A DNA stretch of 64,000 bases from Candidatus Thorarchaeota archaeon (GCA_016840385.1 JAEOSL010000006.1:13240-77239); one strand, 5' to 3'. Shown: positions 16,670 through 26,033, counted from the stretch's first letter. The notes: a model not told the origin generated them from the letters alone. Program-made: numbers and translations.

Positions 16670-16880
16670 GAAGAGGCATGGTTACAATAGAGTTTCCAAC
16701 CCCCTGGCAACAGGCAAATGCAACGACCTTAATTTGCAATATAAGCATATGTCGCATAGAACGCTTCTACGTTCACTCTAGCTAGACAATGAAAATTCCT
16801 ATGATTTTGGTAAAAAAACGAACAACTGTATTCCGATACATTTATATGGAAATGTAATAATGTACAGTTAGCGAATTACA
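16670..16880. promoter_or_regulatory. Divergent promoter region with TATA box
   Basis: The region separates the histone-fold gene from the winged-helix gene. The box acatttatatgg (16838-16849) sits about 35 bases before the ATG at 16881. No ribosome binding site precedes that ATG, so the plus-strand transcript is probably leaderless or nearly so. Confidence 0.5.
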
Positions 16881-17867
16881 ATGACTGAAGATATTGACGA
16901 TATTAAACGCGAACTCGACGAGGTCCGCAAACTCAAAGAGGAGCTGCGCCGAGAGGTCGAGGATGTACGACGAGAAAGAGAAGATACACTTCGTCGTAAA
17001 GAAGAAATTGATGGAGAAAAAGCACGTCATGGAAGAAAGCCAAGACCACCACGCGCACCTCGTGCTCCACGAAGACTCAGAGCTGGTAAAGATATTGACA
17101 TCGACATTGGTGGGATCACTGATAGTCTTGAGGACATGATGGAAGGACTTGGCAAATCTATTGAGATGAGCATCAAGGATGTAGAAGGAATTGGAAAGAG
17201 TATTAGAATTCCTGGAATTCATGTTCGTAGAGCATCTCGAAAAGGTAGAAAGGGAAGAAGAATTCGCAAGAAAGATATTGAGAAAATTCCCCCTGAACGT
17301 GTCGCAAAGATAGTTGCTCCGTTGGGTAGCGAGGAAAGATTGAGGATACTACAATTTCTGAAGGAAGGTGGTAAGACCTTCAATGAGATTGAGATCTTCA
17401 CGACAAAGACTGGTAGCTCTCTGACACATCACTTGAATCCCCTAGTTGAGGCAAGTTATGTTGTGAAAGGAGAGGTTCGTGGAACCTACTACCTAACAGT
17501 TGAAGGACGTTTAGCTTACAGACTTGCTCAGTGGTTAACTCACCGTGTCGAAAGACAACGTGATAAGACTGGCAACAATGGATCGAACGGAGAGGCTGAG
17601 ATCAAAGTTGATTTTGAAGAAGATACTGATGCTGAAGAGGTAATCATAGTAGAGGATGAGGAGGAGCTCGAGAAGGCTGCAGAACACCTTGAACGAGTTT
17701 CTGAAAGACTCGAAGCGACTCAGGATCAGCTCGAAGATGCTGCTGATGAACTGGTGGATGCCAAGGAAGAGGAGCACGAACGACTCGAAGAGCTTAGGGA
17801 GCAGGAAGAAGAACGTCAAGAAAGTCGAGAAGATGACGACCTCGATTCAATGGATTGGAAGGACTAA
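16881..17867 (+). CDS. Winged-helix regulator with coiled-coil arms
   Basis: 328 residues in clear parts. Residues 1-50 are a charged coiled coil. A Pro/Arg-rich basic linker follows (about 52-70), then an acidic/hydrophobic segment. An ArsR-like winged helix lies at about 135-225 (LGSEERLRILQFLKEGGKTF and SSLTHHLNPLVEASYVVKG). Residues 245-325 form a very acidic coiled coil ending in DSMDWKD. The winged helix suggests DNA binding and the arms suggest oligomerisation or partner binding. The next gene starts 13 bases later behind AAGGAGG and ends in the same DWKD tail, so the two probably act together. Confidence 0.8.
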   Translation: MTEDIDDIKRELDEVRKLKEELRREVEDVRREREDTLRRKEEIDGEKARHGRKPRPPRAPRAPRRLRAGKDIDIDIGGITDSLEDMMEGLGKSIEMSIKDVEGIGKSIRIPGIHVRRASRKGRKGRRIRKKDIEKIPPERVAKIVAPLGSEERLRILQFLKEGGKTFNEIEIFTTKTGSSLTHHLNPLVEASYVVKGEVRGTYYLTVEGRLAYRLAQWLTHRVERQRDKTGNNGSNGEAEIKVDFEEDTDAEEVIIVEDEEELEKAAEHLERVSERLEATQDQLEDAADELVDAKEEEHERLEELREQEEERQESREDDDLDSMDWKD

Positions 17868-17880
17868 GGAGGAAACAAAG

Positions 17881-18645
17881 ATGAAGAATCTAAAACCCGA
17901 TACCAATGCAATGGTAGTGACCGAAGAATACGACATCATCTCACACGAGAAAGCCTATGTCCGAATGGAACCTGGGTGCGTGTGGGTATACCTCCTTGAG
18001 GATGATAAGAGAGTGGGGATTGCCTATGCAGGTCCCTCCAAGTTTGCAGTTGACGCAATTGCAGAAACTGATATGGGTGCAATGGGTGAATCTGTGACTG
18101 ATACTCTAGAGGGTATCTCATTATTCATTGGTTCCGCTTCATTGGACAACATATCCAAGAAGGCTGAGAACTCAGACCTTCAGACTACGGGATTCAATGA
18201 TACTTCTGCATTCACTCAGGCTATTGAAGCATCTATGAAGGATCACATCAATGGTGGGAATAAACAGACAAAGATTGACAACAAGAGCGATGCAAGGATC
18301 TTCTTTGGAACTGACTCTGAGGAAACAAAGGTCCTTCTCGTCCTCAGTGAAGAAAAAGGGCTAGTTTTCACCCATGGTAAACTAGTCTATGTAATAGGAG
18401 ATGATAACATGGTTTCAGTAAGTAAATCCGGTGTAGTGATTACAAATAGGGATGGTAAACAACTCATTGTTGGCAAAGGTCGCATTAGTGGACTTGATGA
18501 TATCGTGGATATTGGTCCAATTGTAACCCGATCTGTAGCAGGTGCATTGAAGGGCTTGAAAGGGCTCAAAGCTATGAAGCCAATGATGAGAACCGCTGCA
18601 TCCTATCCCTATGATAATGTAGACGACTTTGATTGGAAGGATTGA
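17881..18645 (+). CDS. Partner protein of the winged-helix regulator, unknown family
   Basis: 254 residues from the ATG at 17881 behind AAGGAGG. A longer frame from 17656 overlaps the regulator's acidic coiled coil in another frame and is rejected. It appears to have two beta-rich parts, about 15-70 (EPGCVWVYLLEDDKRVGIAY) and 130-215 (KVLLVLSEEKGLVFTHGKLV), joined by a polar helical linker. A short Gly/Lys helix (ALKGLKGLKAMKPM) precedes the C-terminal DNVDDFDWKD. The tail DWKD is shared with the upstream regulator. No signal peptide or membrane helix is visible. I do not recognise the family. Confidence 0.75.
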   Translation: MKNLKPDTNAMVVTEEYDIISHEKAYVRMEPGCVWVYLLEDDKRVGIAYAGPSKFAVDAIAETDMGAMGESVTDTLEGISLFIGSASLDNISKKAENSDLQTTGFNDTSAFTQAIEASMKDHINGGNKQTKIDNKSDARIFFGTDSEETKVLLVLSEEKGLVFTHGKLVYVIGDDNMVSVSKSGVVITNRDGKQLIVGKGRISGLDDIVDIGPIVTRSVAGALKGLKGLKAMKPMMRTAASYPYDNVDDFDWKD

Positions 18646-18795
18646 TGCAAGATGGATGAATGCAGCACACGACTTTCACGTATAGAAACAACTGCAGTGA
18701 ATTTCATCCGTCAGGTATCTTCAGAATTGACATCATCCACTTCTCTATCTCGAGATGTCAATCATATTCATGCTTGATTCGTTTCCGTACACTCC
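18646..18795. other. Gene-free stretch before the ABC operon end
   Basis: No gene seen. The first bases repeat the 12-mer ttgatgcaagat found at both etfA-end copies (18642-18653 here); this may be chance. Confidence 0.3.
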
Positions 18796-18821
18796 GAGCT
18801 CCTGTCCTCTGACGGGAGCTC
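18796..18821. terminator. Strong bidirectional terminator
   Basis: An 11-bp stem (gagctcctgtc/gacgggagctc, one G-T pair) with a 4-base loop, followed on the plus strand by CACCCTCTATTTTTTAG. It lies between the WKD-tail gene and the end of the converging ABC operon. Confidence 0.65.
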
Positions 18822-18839
18822 ACCCTCTATTTTTTAGAA

Positions 18840-20654
18840 TTAACTTGACCTTTGTATAGCTCTAGGTCTGATTTGAAGTTCATAGAGTGAGTAGTACTTG
18901 CCCTTGCTCCGCATGAGATCTGCATGCTTTCCAGTTTCTACTATTTGTCCATTCTCGATGACAATTATTCTGTCTGCATTGACAATGGTGGAAAGCCTGT
19001 GTGCAATAACAATGGAAGTTCTCCCTGCGAGAAGTGCTTTCATTCCTTTTTGGATTGCATGTTCAGTATAGATGTCCACTGAACTTGTGGCTTCATCAAG
19101 AACAAGGATTTTCGGATTTGCAAGCAGTGCACGTGCAAAGCTGACTAACTGACGTTCTCCTTCAGACAGTCTACCTCCCCGCTCACCTACTTCTGTATCA
19201 AATCCATTTTCAAGATTCTCAAAGATTCGACGAGCTCCAATTACCTCAGTAGCGTTGAGTAGCTCCTCATCGGTTGCTTCAGGTTTGCCATATCTGATGT
19301 TTTCCTTGATAGTGCCCATGAAGAGAAATGGATCTTGTAGAACAAGTCCAATTCTTGCATGCAATGACCTCTGAGTGACAGAACGAATATCGATGCCATC
19401 TATTTTGACTGAACCATCAATAATCTCGTAGAATCTATTCAGTAAACTCACGACTGTTGTCTTACCAGCTCCCGTATCTCCAACGAGGGCAATGGTTTCT
19501 CCAGGTTTGATATCCAATTCAAAGTTCTGAAGAACTACAGGTCCGTCGCCATATCTGAAAGTCACATCATTGAATTGAACACGACCTTCAATCTCTGGCA
19601 TTGGTATGGCATCTGGTCGGTCCATTACTGCAGGTACGGAATCAAGTACAGTAAAGACTCGTTCTCCTCCAGCAAATGCACTCTGAACAGATGTGTAGAA
19701 GTTAGCGATGATGAGTATCGGTCTGAAGAATCGATTATTGAACTGTAGGAATAGGACAATCGTGCCCAAGGACATTACAGAAGCGGGATCTAGATATAGC
19801 CATCCTCCGATGAGAAGAACAATTGCAAGTCCTAAGCCGCTGATGAAACGAATTATGGGGAAGAATCCAGCTTGTGCCTTGCCAGCATCAACATTGGACT
19901 CATAATCTGCTTCATTTAATTCTGCAAAAATATCTGCGCTTATTCTCTCACGAGCGAAACTCTTCGTTACTTTTGCTCCTGAGATACTCTCTGCAAAGTT
20001 AGCAGTTACACTTGAAATGGTCTTTCGAGTTCGTCTATATGCCTCTCGTAGTTTCTTTCTGAAGTAGAGAGTAGTGATCATAAGGACGGGAACAACGGTA
20101 AGTGAAGCTATTGCTAGTCGTAAGTCAACTGTGAAGATAACTATACCAATAGCAAAGACAATGAAAATCTGTGCAAAGGTACTGATCAGTCCACCTGCTA
20201 GTAATTCACTCATTCGGTCAACATCATTTGTCAATCTTGAGATAATTCTCCCACCCGATGAATGATCATGAAACTCTTCAGACATTCCTTGTACATGAGT
20301 ATAGAGATCTTGTCTGATGTCATAGACTGCTCTCTGGCCCATCAGAGCCATTAGATATTCCGTTCCATATGATGTGACCCATACGAAGAACTGAATAACT
20401 ATGTAGAGGATTGCTGTATTTGTGATAGCTTCTAGACTTCCAGATATTATCGCTGCTGGAAAATCGATGTCAATTGCATGTAGGAGAATGAATGGTGTCC
20501 AAACACTAAGAGCAATGCCTATCGCTGTTAGTATAGTCACGGCTGCGAACAACTTTCTATAAGCAAGAAGGTACTCGACCATCCGCCATAGGAGTGTGCG
20601 ATCCGCATATTCGTAGGACCTTGCATCTGGATCATCAGCATGGTCTAGACTCAA
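18840..20654 (-). CDS. ABC exporter half-transporter, subunit 2
   Basis: 604 residues: six membrane helices in residues 1-330, then a nucleotide-binding domain with Walker A GDTGAGKTT near 391, signature LSEGERQ near 494, Walker B ILVLDEAT near 515 and the H-loop IAHRLST. This is a type I exporter half. Its Walker B keeps the catalytic glutamate but its signature departs from LSGGQ. That is the pattern of the partner that supplies the degenerate signature in a heterodimeric exporter. The TTG start overlaps the upstream stop by 4 bases (TTGA), so the two halves are made together. The cargo (lipid, peptide or drug) cannot be told. Confidence 0.92.
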   Translation of the reverse strand: MSLDHADDPDARSYEYADRTLLWRMVEYLLAYRKLFAAVTILTAIGIALSVWTPFILLHAIDIDFPAAIISGSLEAITNTAILYIVIQFFVWVTSYGTEYLMALMGQRAVYDIRQDLYTHVQGMSEEFHDHSSGGRIISRLTNDVDRMSELLAGGLISTFAQIFIVFAIGIVIFTVDLRLAIASLTVVPVLMITTLYFRKKLREAYRRTRKTISSVTANFAESISGAKVTKSFARERISADIFAELNEADYESNVDAGKAQAGFFPIIRFISGLGLAIVLLIGGWLYLDPASVMSLGTIVLFLQFNNRFFRPILIIANFYTSVQSAFAGGERVFTVLDSVPAVMDRPDAIPMPEIEGRVQFNDVTFRYGDGPVVLQNFELDIKPGETIALVGDTGAGKTTVVSLLNRFYEIIDGSVKIDGIDIRSVTQRSLHARIGLVLQDPFLFMGTIKENIRYGKPEATDEELLNATEVIGARRIFENLENGFDTEVGERGGRLSEGERQLVSFARALLANPKILVLDEATSSVDIYTEHAIQKGMKALLAGRTSIVIAHRLSTIVNADRIIVIENGQIVETGKHADLMRSKGKYYSLYELQIRPRAIQRSS

Positions 20655-22624
20655 GGTTTCTCACTCTCCTGAACGGTAACTTTTGAAGCTGTGTCTTTGT
20701 TAATATGTGCCGCAAGTTCCATCTCGATAAGTGTCTGGTGTATTGATGAAAACAATCCATCCTTTGCTATCAATTCCTCATGAGAACCCATCTCAACAAT
20801 TTGACCTCGTTCCATCATCACGATTAGGTCTGCATTTCTAACAGTACTCAATCGATGGGTAATGATGAAGGTCGTTCGATTCGCCATTAGATTTTCTAAA
20901 GCCTTCTGAATAAGCATCTCTGTTTTTGCATCAACGGAGCTCGTACTGTCATCAAGAATCAGGATTTTTGGGTCTGCCAATAGAGCACGAGCAATAGCAA
21001 TACGTTGTTTTTGACCACCACTTAGAGTAACTCCGCGCTCACCGATTTCAGATTCGTATCCTTCTTCCAGAGTTAGAATGAAATCATGAATCATGGCTGC
21101 CTTAGCAGCATCCTGCACTTCCTCAAGTGAGGCTTCTGGTCTACCAAAGGCGATATTCTCTTTGATAGTAGCACTAAAGAGAAACGGGTCTTGATGGACC
21201 ATTCCAACTCGTTTTCTTAGGTCTGTAAGTGCATAAAGTCTGATGTCTACACCATCTATACAGATAGTGCCCGGAGGTTCTACCTTGAATCTTTTTCCAC
21301 CAATGGACACGAATCCATCATCTACCTGATATTCGACATCTTCGATCTTAACTTTCCCATCAGTTACACTGTATGATTTTTCTTGGTACGTGATTGTACT
21401 ATTTGCATCAACATCATAGAATCTAGGAATCAGGTTTACCAAGCTTGTTTTTCCTGAACCTGTTCCGCCTAACAATGCAACAATTTGACCTGATTTAACA
21501 TTCAAAGTGATATCTCGAAGGATGTAGCTCTCACTACTATAACTGAAGAAGACATTATCGAAATCAACTGCACCCTTAAACTGCGTAGCATCTACTGGAA
21601 CCTCTGGGTTCATAACTGCCTCTTCAGCATCCAAAATGTAGAATGTACGTTCACCGGCAGCAGAGGCTCTCTGATACATTCCGACACCCCAACTTAGGAA
21701 TCTTGCAGGCATCATAAGCATTCCAATCAGTGTGACAAAGCCCACAAATTCTCCAAGAGTTAATGTTCCTTCAACAATGAAGAAACCGCCAATGTAGACG
21801 AGGAATCCAACAATCGCTCCAAAGAGTGATGGGAGCATCGGATGATAGAATGACATGAGTCTGCTAGCTTCGACTCTCAGATCCAAGAAACCTCGATTTT
21901 CTTCCTCAACCCTTTCAGCTTCCCGTTCTTCTGCGGCATAGGACCTCACAACTTTGTGACCGTAAACATTCTCAGAGAGCACTGAGCTAAGTTTTCCGTA
22001 CTGTTTTCGGGCCGCGTAAAAGACGGGTCTTACTTTCTTTGCAAAAACATACATAAACATGACAATAATTGGTAAAACAACAAGCATGTAGACGGTGAGA
22101 CTTGGACTTAGTATATACATGATAAAGAAAGTGCCAATAAGCATTGACAGCCCAATGAAAATTACTCTGAAACCCCAAAAGAGGAACTCTCTCATCGTCG
22201 TCACATCAGTGGTGACTCTTGCCAACAACTGCCCAGTTTCATTTTCATCATAGAATGCAAGATCCTTTTCCATCAAGCTATCATAGAGCTCTTCACGAAT
22301 TTGATAGATCACTCTCTGGGAACTTATAGCAGCTCCATACCTTCCAATTACATCAAAGAGGGCGTACGAAGCTCCCAGAGCTACGTAGATTATCACAAAC
22401 GGGATGAGCTGGTCTAGCTGATTTGCAAGGATGATGTTATCAATAATATGAACAGTTACGAGGGGAGTAACAAGATTGAAGACATTACCAATACCAGCTG
22501 CAAGAATGAATCCAATAAAGAGACGTTTGTTTCTTAGTGAATATCCTGTGAGTCTTCTAATATGACCCAATCTTTCAGCCCCACGAATTTTGGATTTTAA
22601 CTGTAGATGATAAGAGTTATGCAA
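20651..22624 (-). CDS. ABC exporter half-transporter, subunit 1 with insertion
   Basis: 657 residues: six membrane helices, then an ATPase with Walker A GGTGSGKTS near 385, signature LSGGQ near 531 and Walker B ILILDDST near 553. Aspartate replaces the catalytic glutamate, so its own ATP site is expected to be the degenerate one of a heterodimer. Between Walker A and the Q-loop, about 46 extra residues (near 403-448, bases about 21275-21413) replace the usual short turn. They hold two like hairpins, YSVTDGKVKI and YQVDDGFVSI. A TTG start is used. The flavodoxin gene ends 11 bases upstream. Confidence 0.92.
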   Translation of the reverse strand: MHNSYHLQLKSKIRGAERLGHIRRLTGYSLRNKRLFIGFILAAGIGNVFNLVTPLVTVHIIDNIILANQLDQLIPFVIIYVALGASYALFDVIGRYGAAISSQRVIYQIREELYDSLMEKDLAFYDENETGQLLARVTTDVTTMREFLFWGFRVIFIGLSMLIGTFFIMYILSPSLTVYMLVVLPIIVMFMYVFAKKVRPVFYAARKQYGKLSSVLSENVYGHKVVRSYAAEEREAERVEEENRGFLDLRVEASRLMSFYHPMLPSLFGAIVGFLVYIGGFFIVEGTLTLGEFVGFVTLIGMLMMPARFLSWGVGMYQRASAAGERTFYILDAEEAVMNPEVPVDATQFKGAVDFDNVFFSYSSESYILRDITLNVKSGQIVALLGGTGSGKTSLVNLIPRFYDVDANSTITYQEKSYSVTDGKVKIEDVEYQVDDGFVSIGGKRFKVEPPGTICIDGVDIRLYALTDLRKRVGMVHQDPFLFSATIKENIAFGRPEASLEEVQDAAKAAMIHDFILTLEEGYESEIGERGVTLSGGQKQRIAIARALLADPKILILDDSTSSVDAKTEMLIQKALENLMANRTTFIITHRLSTVRNADLIVMMERGQIVEMGSHEELIAKDGLFSSIHQTLIEMELAAHINKDTASKVTVQESEKP

Positions 22625-22634
22625 CTTGCACTAT

Positions 22635-23051
22635 CTAGCTACATTTCTCTGCGAGTGTAGTCCCAAGGTTGCGACACTCTTCTAGAACTGATTCACCTGG
22701 ATAGTCCTTCGCTTTTATTGGTTGCTCGATAACAATCTCTGCATTGAGTTCCTTCAGTTTGCTATCAATCTCATCTGGAGCTTCTCCACTCCACCCGTAC
22801 GATCCATACCCCGCAGCTGGGAGACCTTTCAAATCTGGAAGTTCTGATAAGATTCGCTTCACCATAGGAAGCACTCTCTTCATTCTGGTAGAACTACCAA
22901 TTGCCAGAGCACAGAAACCTGTTGTTCCACTGAACTCTTTTGCATCAATAATCTCGCATTCAGCACCCGCAGCAGTGACTCCTTCACAAATTGCTTCTGC
23001 CATTGCTTTTGTTCGACCGCGTGTACTCTCGTAGATGACTCCAACTTTCAT
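22635..23051 (-). CDS. Flavodoxin-like protein
   Basis: 138 residues. The phosphate-binding loop at the start (YESTRGRTKAMAEAI) and the flavin loop near 85-95 (GYGSYGWSGEA) match the flavodoxin fold of the FprA C-terminal type, and the length is that of a free flavodoxin domain. It binds FMN and shuttles one or two electrons in the cytoplasm. It is the first gene of an operon with the two ABC halves, which is unusual company; a direct link to export is not obvious. The ATG has a purine-rich site upstream. Confidence 0.88.
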   Translation of the reverse strand: MKVGVIYESTRGRTKAMAEAICEGVTAAGAECEIIDAKEFSGTTGFCALAIGSSTRMKRVLPMVKRILSELPDLKGLPAAGYGSYGWSGEAPDEIDSKLKELNAEIVIEQPIKAKDYPGESVLEECRNLGTTLAEKCS

Positions 23052-23161
23052 CTTGATTCTTTCCGATGTTGATGCTCCTGTAACAAAAGACTATCGAAAG
23101 GGGCTTTTCTCCGTTACACCACTTTGCTGATAAGGCTCAATAAGAGCACAGATGTCTGACG

Positions 23162-23830
23162 ATGTCTAAAGATGTTGGAAAGAAAGCAGAAAAAGTCTGC
23201 AAGATACTCATCACCAAGTATGGCAAAGAAGTGAGTGAAAGGAAGCTTCCGCCCATTGATGAGCTCGTTATGACAATCCTTAGTCAACACACCAACGACA
23301 TCAACATGTATCGTGCATTTGAAAGTTTGAAAGAAACTTACTCTAGTTGGGAGGAAGTCCTCGTTGCACCACAGGATGAACTGGCTGTAAGTATCCGTTC
23401 ATCAGGAATGTACAATCTGAAGGCAAAACGGATTCAAGCTACTCTGAGAGAAATCCAAGAACGGGTTGGTAAGCTCGATCTATCCCTTATTGAAACGATG
23501 GAGATTCCGGAGGCAAAGGAGTGGTTGACATCATTACACGGTGTAGGCCCAAAGACAGCTGCTATAGTTCTCCTATTCTCATTTGGTCTTCCAGTCTTGC
23601 CAGTGGACACACATGTGTGGCGAGTTACAAAACGATTGGGAATAATAGATACGAAGGTTTCTCGTGAGAAAGCACATGATCTCTTGGAGCAAATAATGCC
23701 CAGCGACTGTATTCCTTCTCTAAACAAGAATCTTGTACGACATGGTAGAGAGGTATGTCGAGCACAGAATCCAAAATGTCCCGATTGTTTTCTGAACAAG
23801 ATTTGTGATTTCTATAAGTTACTCAAATGA
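23162..23830 (+). CDS. nth: Endonuclease III, [4Fe-4S] DNA glycosylase/AP lyase
   Basis: 222 residues. The helix-hairpin-helix LHGVGPKTAAIVLLF near 125-139 holds the catalytic lysine, and the catalytic aspartate lies in PVDTHVWRV near 149. The C-terminal cysteines have the C-x6-C-x2-C-x5-C spacing of the iron-sulfur cluster (about residues 199-215). The enzyme removes oxidised pyrimidines and cuts the abasic strand in base excision repair. The protein ends soon after the cluster, as in the family. The gene is transcribed away from the flavodoxin/ABC operon. Confidence 0.93.
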   Translation: MSKDVGKKAEKVCKILITKYGKEVSERKLPPIDELVMTILSQHTNDINMYRAFESLKETYSSWEEVLVAPQDELAVSIRSSGMYNLKAKRIQATLREIQERVGKLDLSLIETMEIPEAKEWLTSLHGVGPKTAAIVLLFSFGLPVLPVDTHVWRVTKRLGIIDTKVSREKAHDLLEQIMPSDCIPSLNKNLVRHGREVCRAQNPKCPDCFLNKICDFYKLLK

Positions 23831-23940
23831 TAGTTATGGCGTTTAAACAGTCATTCCATTAGTAGATACTATCAATACCTTCAATAGGCAATACTCGGTT
23901 TTAATCGATAATCATCTATACAAAGCCTGGAGCTTATCGC

Positions 23941-25314
23941 ATGGAATTATTCCTTCTTACTATTGGTGCAGCACTTGTACTTGCGTACGTTGGTGCTTCT
24001 ATTCTCAAACGACTGGGAATTCCTCAAACTCTAGGATTCATGCTTGCTGGTGTTGTTCTTGGTTTGACTCAGATACTTACCGAGCAAGGGATTAACGATT
24101 TGCGATTCTTTGTTGCTCTGGCCCTCGGCCTCATTGGGTACAATATTGGCCATGAATTAAGTAATCCTGAACTGACAGGAAGTAGAATTCGGAAACTCCT
24201 GTTCATCGTTATAATCGAGGCTACTGCGGCTTTTGCACTTGTTTCTTTTCTCACATATTTCTTATTGTCCTCAATTTCGTTTCCATTACCACTTCCAACT
24301 GCACTCCTTTTCGGAGCAGTTGCTAGTGCTACTGCACCGGCGGCAACAGCTGATGTAGTGTGGGAATCAAAATGTGAAGGCCCTGTCACATCCTCGCTGA
24401 TGTTTGTTCTTGCTGCTGATGATATTGCAGCTGTGATTCTCACTAATTCCGCTATTGCATTTGCTCTGTGGACTATTGATTCAAGTACCATAACACTAAC
24501 CTCTGTGATGATTGAGCCTGTGATAGGCATTATTGGTTCAGTGGTACTGGGTATCGTTGCTGGCTTTGTTTTTCTCTATCCTGTTAACAAACAGAAAGAC
24601 AGAGGTAAACTTCTAGAACTTGAGATTGGAATGGTAATCCTACTGATCGGATCTATCCAAGTCATTAACGGATATCTTGATTCCCTCGGATTTTACATCC
24701 ACTTCAGTGATATCTTTGCAGCTATGGTCTTTGGATATGTTGTAAGATCCAGAATCAGTAAGGACAAAGAGCAAGTTCCTGAGCTTCTTGAACGAGTGAT
24801 GGCTCCAGTTGTGATGATCTTCTTTGTAATGGTCGGAGCCAGAATGGCTCAACTTCTAACAACCTCTGAATCACTTCTGCTAATTGCATTAACTGCAGGT
24901 CTCTATCTTGGTGGTAGAACCATCGCCAAATACTTTGGAACAGCTCTTGGTGCTCGCATCGTAAATGAGGTTCCTGCAATCCAGAAGTATCTTGGTGGTT
25001 GTCTCCTTTGTCAAGCTGGTGTGGCACTAGGGCTTTCTTTCGTAATTGAAGAAACCTTTGTAGCACTGGGTGGAGATGCACAGATAATGGGTATCTTAAT
25101 CCTAGGCGTTGTTGCTGCATCCACAATGATCCTTGAGATGGTGGGACCGATGGCAGTGAAAAAGAGTCTAAGCGCTGCTGGAGAATTACCAGAAAACGGA
25201 CCACTTTTCGAACCGGATGAGGTAAAATTGTTCGACGTACCCGAGAAGGCACCCTGCTCTCTATTACCTCAAGAGGATTCGGATTCAACAATCGACGATG
25301 AAATCGAGGTTTGA
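23941..25314 (+). CDS. Cation/proton antiporter, CPA2 family
   Basis: 457 residues with about 12-13 membrane helices, first MELFLLTIGAALVLAYVGAS. The paired aspartates in AADDIAAVIL (near 160) are the ion-binding pair of electrogenic CPA-type exchangers. An AT-rich Ala stretch (ASATAPAATADV) lies just before, as usual in the family. It exchanges Na+ or K+ for protons across the membrane. There is no C-terminal TrkA/RCK domain; the soluble tail of about 55 residues is acidic. The ATG has CTGGAG upstream. Confidence 0.9.
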   Translation: MELFLLTIGAALVLAYVGASILKRLGIPQTLGFMLAGVVLGLTQILTEQGINDLRFFVALALGLIGYNIGHELSNPELTGSRIRKLLFIVIIEATAAFALVSFLTYFLLSSISFPLPLPTALLFGAVASATAPAATADVVWESKCEGPVTSSLMFVLAADDIAAVILTNSAIAFALWTIDSSTITLTSVMIEPVIGIIGSVVLGIVAGFVFLYPVNKQKDRGKLLELEIGMVILLIGSIQVINGYLDSLGFYIHFSDIFAAMVFGYVVRSRISKDKEQVPELLERVMAPVVMIFFVMVGARMAQLLTTSESLLLIALTAGLYLGGRTIAKYFGTALGARIVNEVPAIQKYLGGCLLCQAGVALGLSFVIEETFVALGGDAQIMGILILGVVAASTMILEMVGPMAVKKSLSAAGELPENGPLFEPDEVKLFDVPEKAPCSLLPQEDSDSTIDDEIEV

Positions 25315-25356
25315 AATCCGTTAGATTAACAAGAGTCCTCTGCTTTACTCTAGATT

Positions 25357-25650
25357 ATGTCCGATGACAAATGTATACGTGATGAGCCCTGGCATATTCT
25401 TTGTCGCGTAGTAAAACAAGAGGGAAACTGTGCCGCGGGTCACAAAGTTGGAGATGAGGTTCTCTTTACAGGTGATGAAGTCAAGGGGAAAATCTGCATC
25501 AGTGCAATGTACTCTATGCTCCCCAAAATCTATGCGATGATGCACAATGCAAGATTCCCATGGCTAGACGATCAATGTATTGCAACACATGCCTGTCCTG
25601 ATGCGTTTAATCCTTTGATGTATGAATTACACAGGGTTCCACGTGATTGA
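25357..25650 (+). CDS. TIGR04076-type small protein
   Basis: 97 residues with the features I associate with TIGR04076: a Cys near the N-terminus, GHKVGDEVLFTGDEVKGKIC in the first half, and a CPDAFNP motif near the end. Members are small, often with conserved cysteines, and have no proven function. The ATG is at 25357. It ends 2 bases before the stop of the converging zinc-ribbon gene. Confidence 0.7.
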   Translation: MSDDKCIRDEPWHILCRVVKQEGNCAAGHKVGDEVLFTGDEVKGKICISAMYSMLPKIYAMMHNARFPWLDDQCIATHACPDAFNPLMYELHRVPRD

Positions 25651-25652
25651 GT

Positions 25653-26033
25653 CTAATCGGACTCCTTCTCGAGAACATCTGCATTGGGGTCTTCATTCGG
25701 GTCCAATAGTGGAGCGAAAGCTCCCTGAAGATCTTCCAGCACTGCATCTGCCTCTGGGCGATTTGACATTACAGGAGCCACTCGACCATACCATCCACAA
25801 TCAATACAATATAATGCTGGTTGGAAAGAACCTGGGAATACACCTAAATCATGAGATGAAGTAAGTTTGACCAATCGCGGGCTTTTACAGATGGGACACA
25901 CTTCAATATCCACATCAAAGCCCTTCTTCTTCCATTCATCCAAAGCTTGTCTAACTGCCATGAGTCTTCTTAATTCTTGAAGTTCTTTCGCAGAAAGTTG
26001 CCCTGTGGTTGGTCTTGACGCCATGGGTATCAT
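25653..26033 (-). CDS. Zinc-ribbon protein
   Basis: 126 residues. A short helical region (KELQELRRLMAVRQALDEWK) precedes two knuckles, CPICKSP and CIDCGW, about 30 residues apart, which together form a zinc ribbon. The C-terminus is acidic. The fold suggests a small nucleic-acid- or protein-binding role. The start may be ATG 26033 or the ATG at 26024. Confidence 0.7.
   Translation of the reverse strand: MIPMASRPTTGQLSAKELQELRRLMAVRQALDEWKKKGFDVDIEVCPICKSPRLVKLTSSHDLGVFPGSFQPALYCIDCGWYGRVAPVMSNRPEADAVLEDLQGAFAPLLDPNEDPNADVLEKESD

Noticed and set aside
17656..17880. Upstream extension of the WKD-tail partner gene
   Set aside because: It lies inside the acidic coiled coil of the preceding gene in another frame, and the ATG at 17881 has a strong AAGGAGG site.
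18642..18653. Third copy of the 12-mer ttgatgcaagat as evidence of another etfA remnant
   Set aside because: Similarity stops within a few bases on both sides and does not preserve the EtfA reading frame; chance cannot be excluded.
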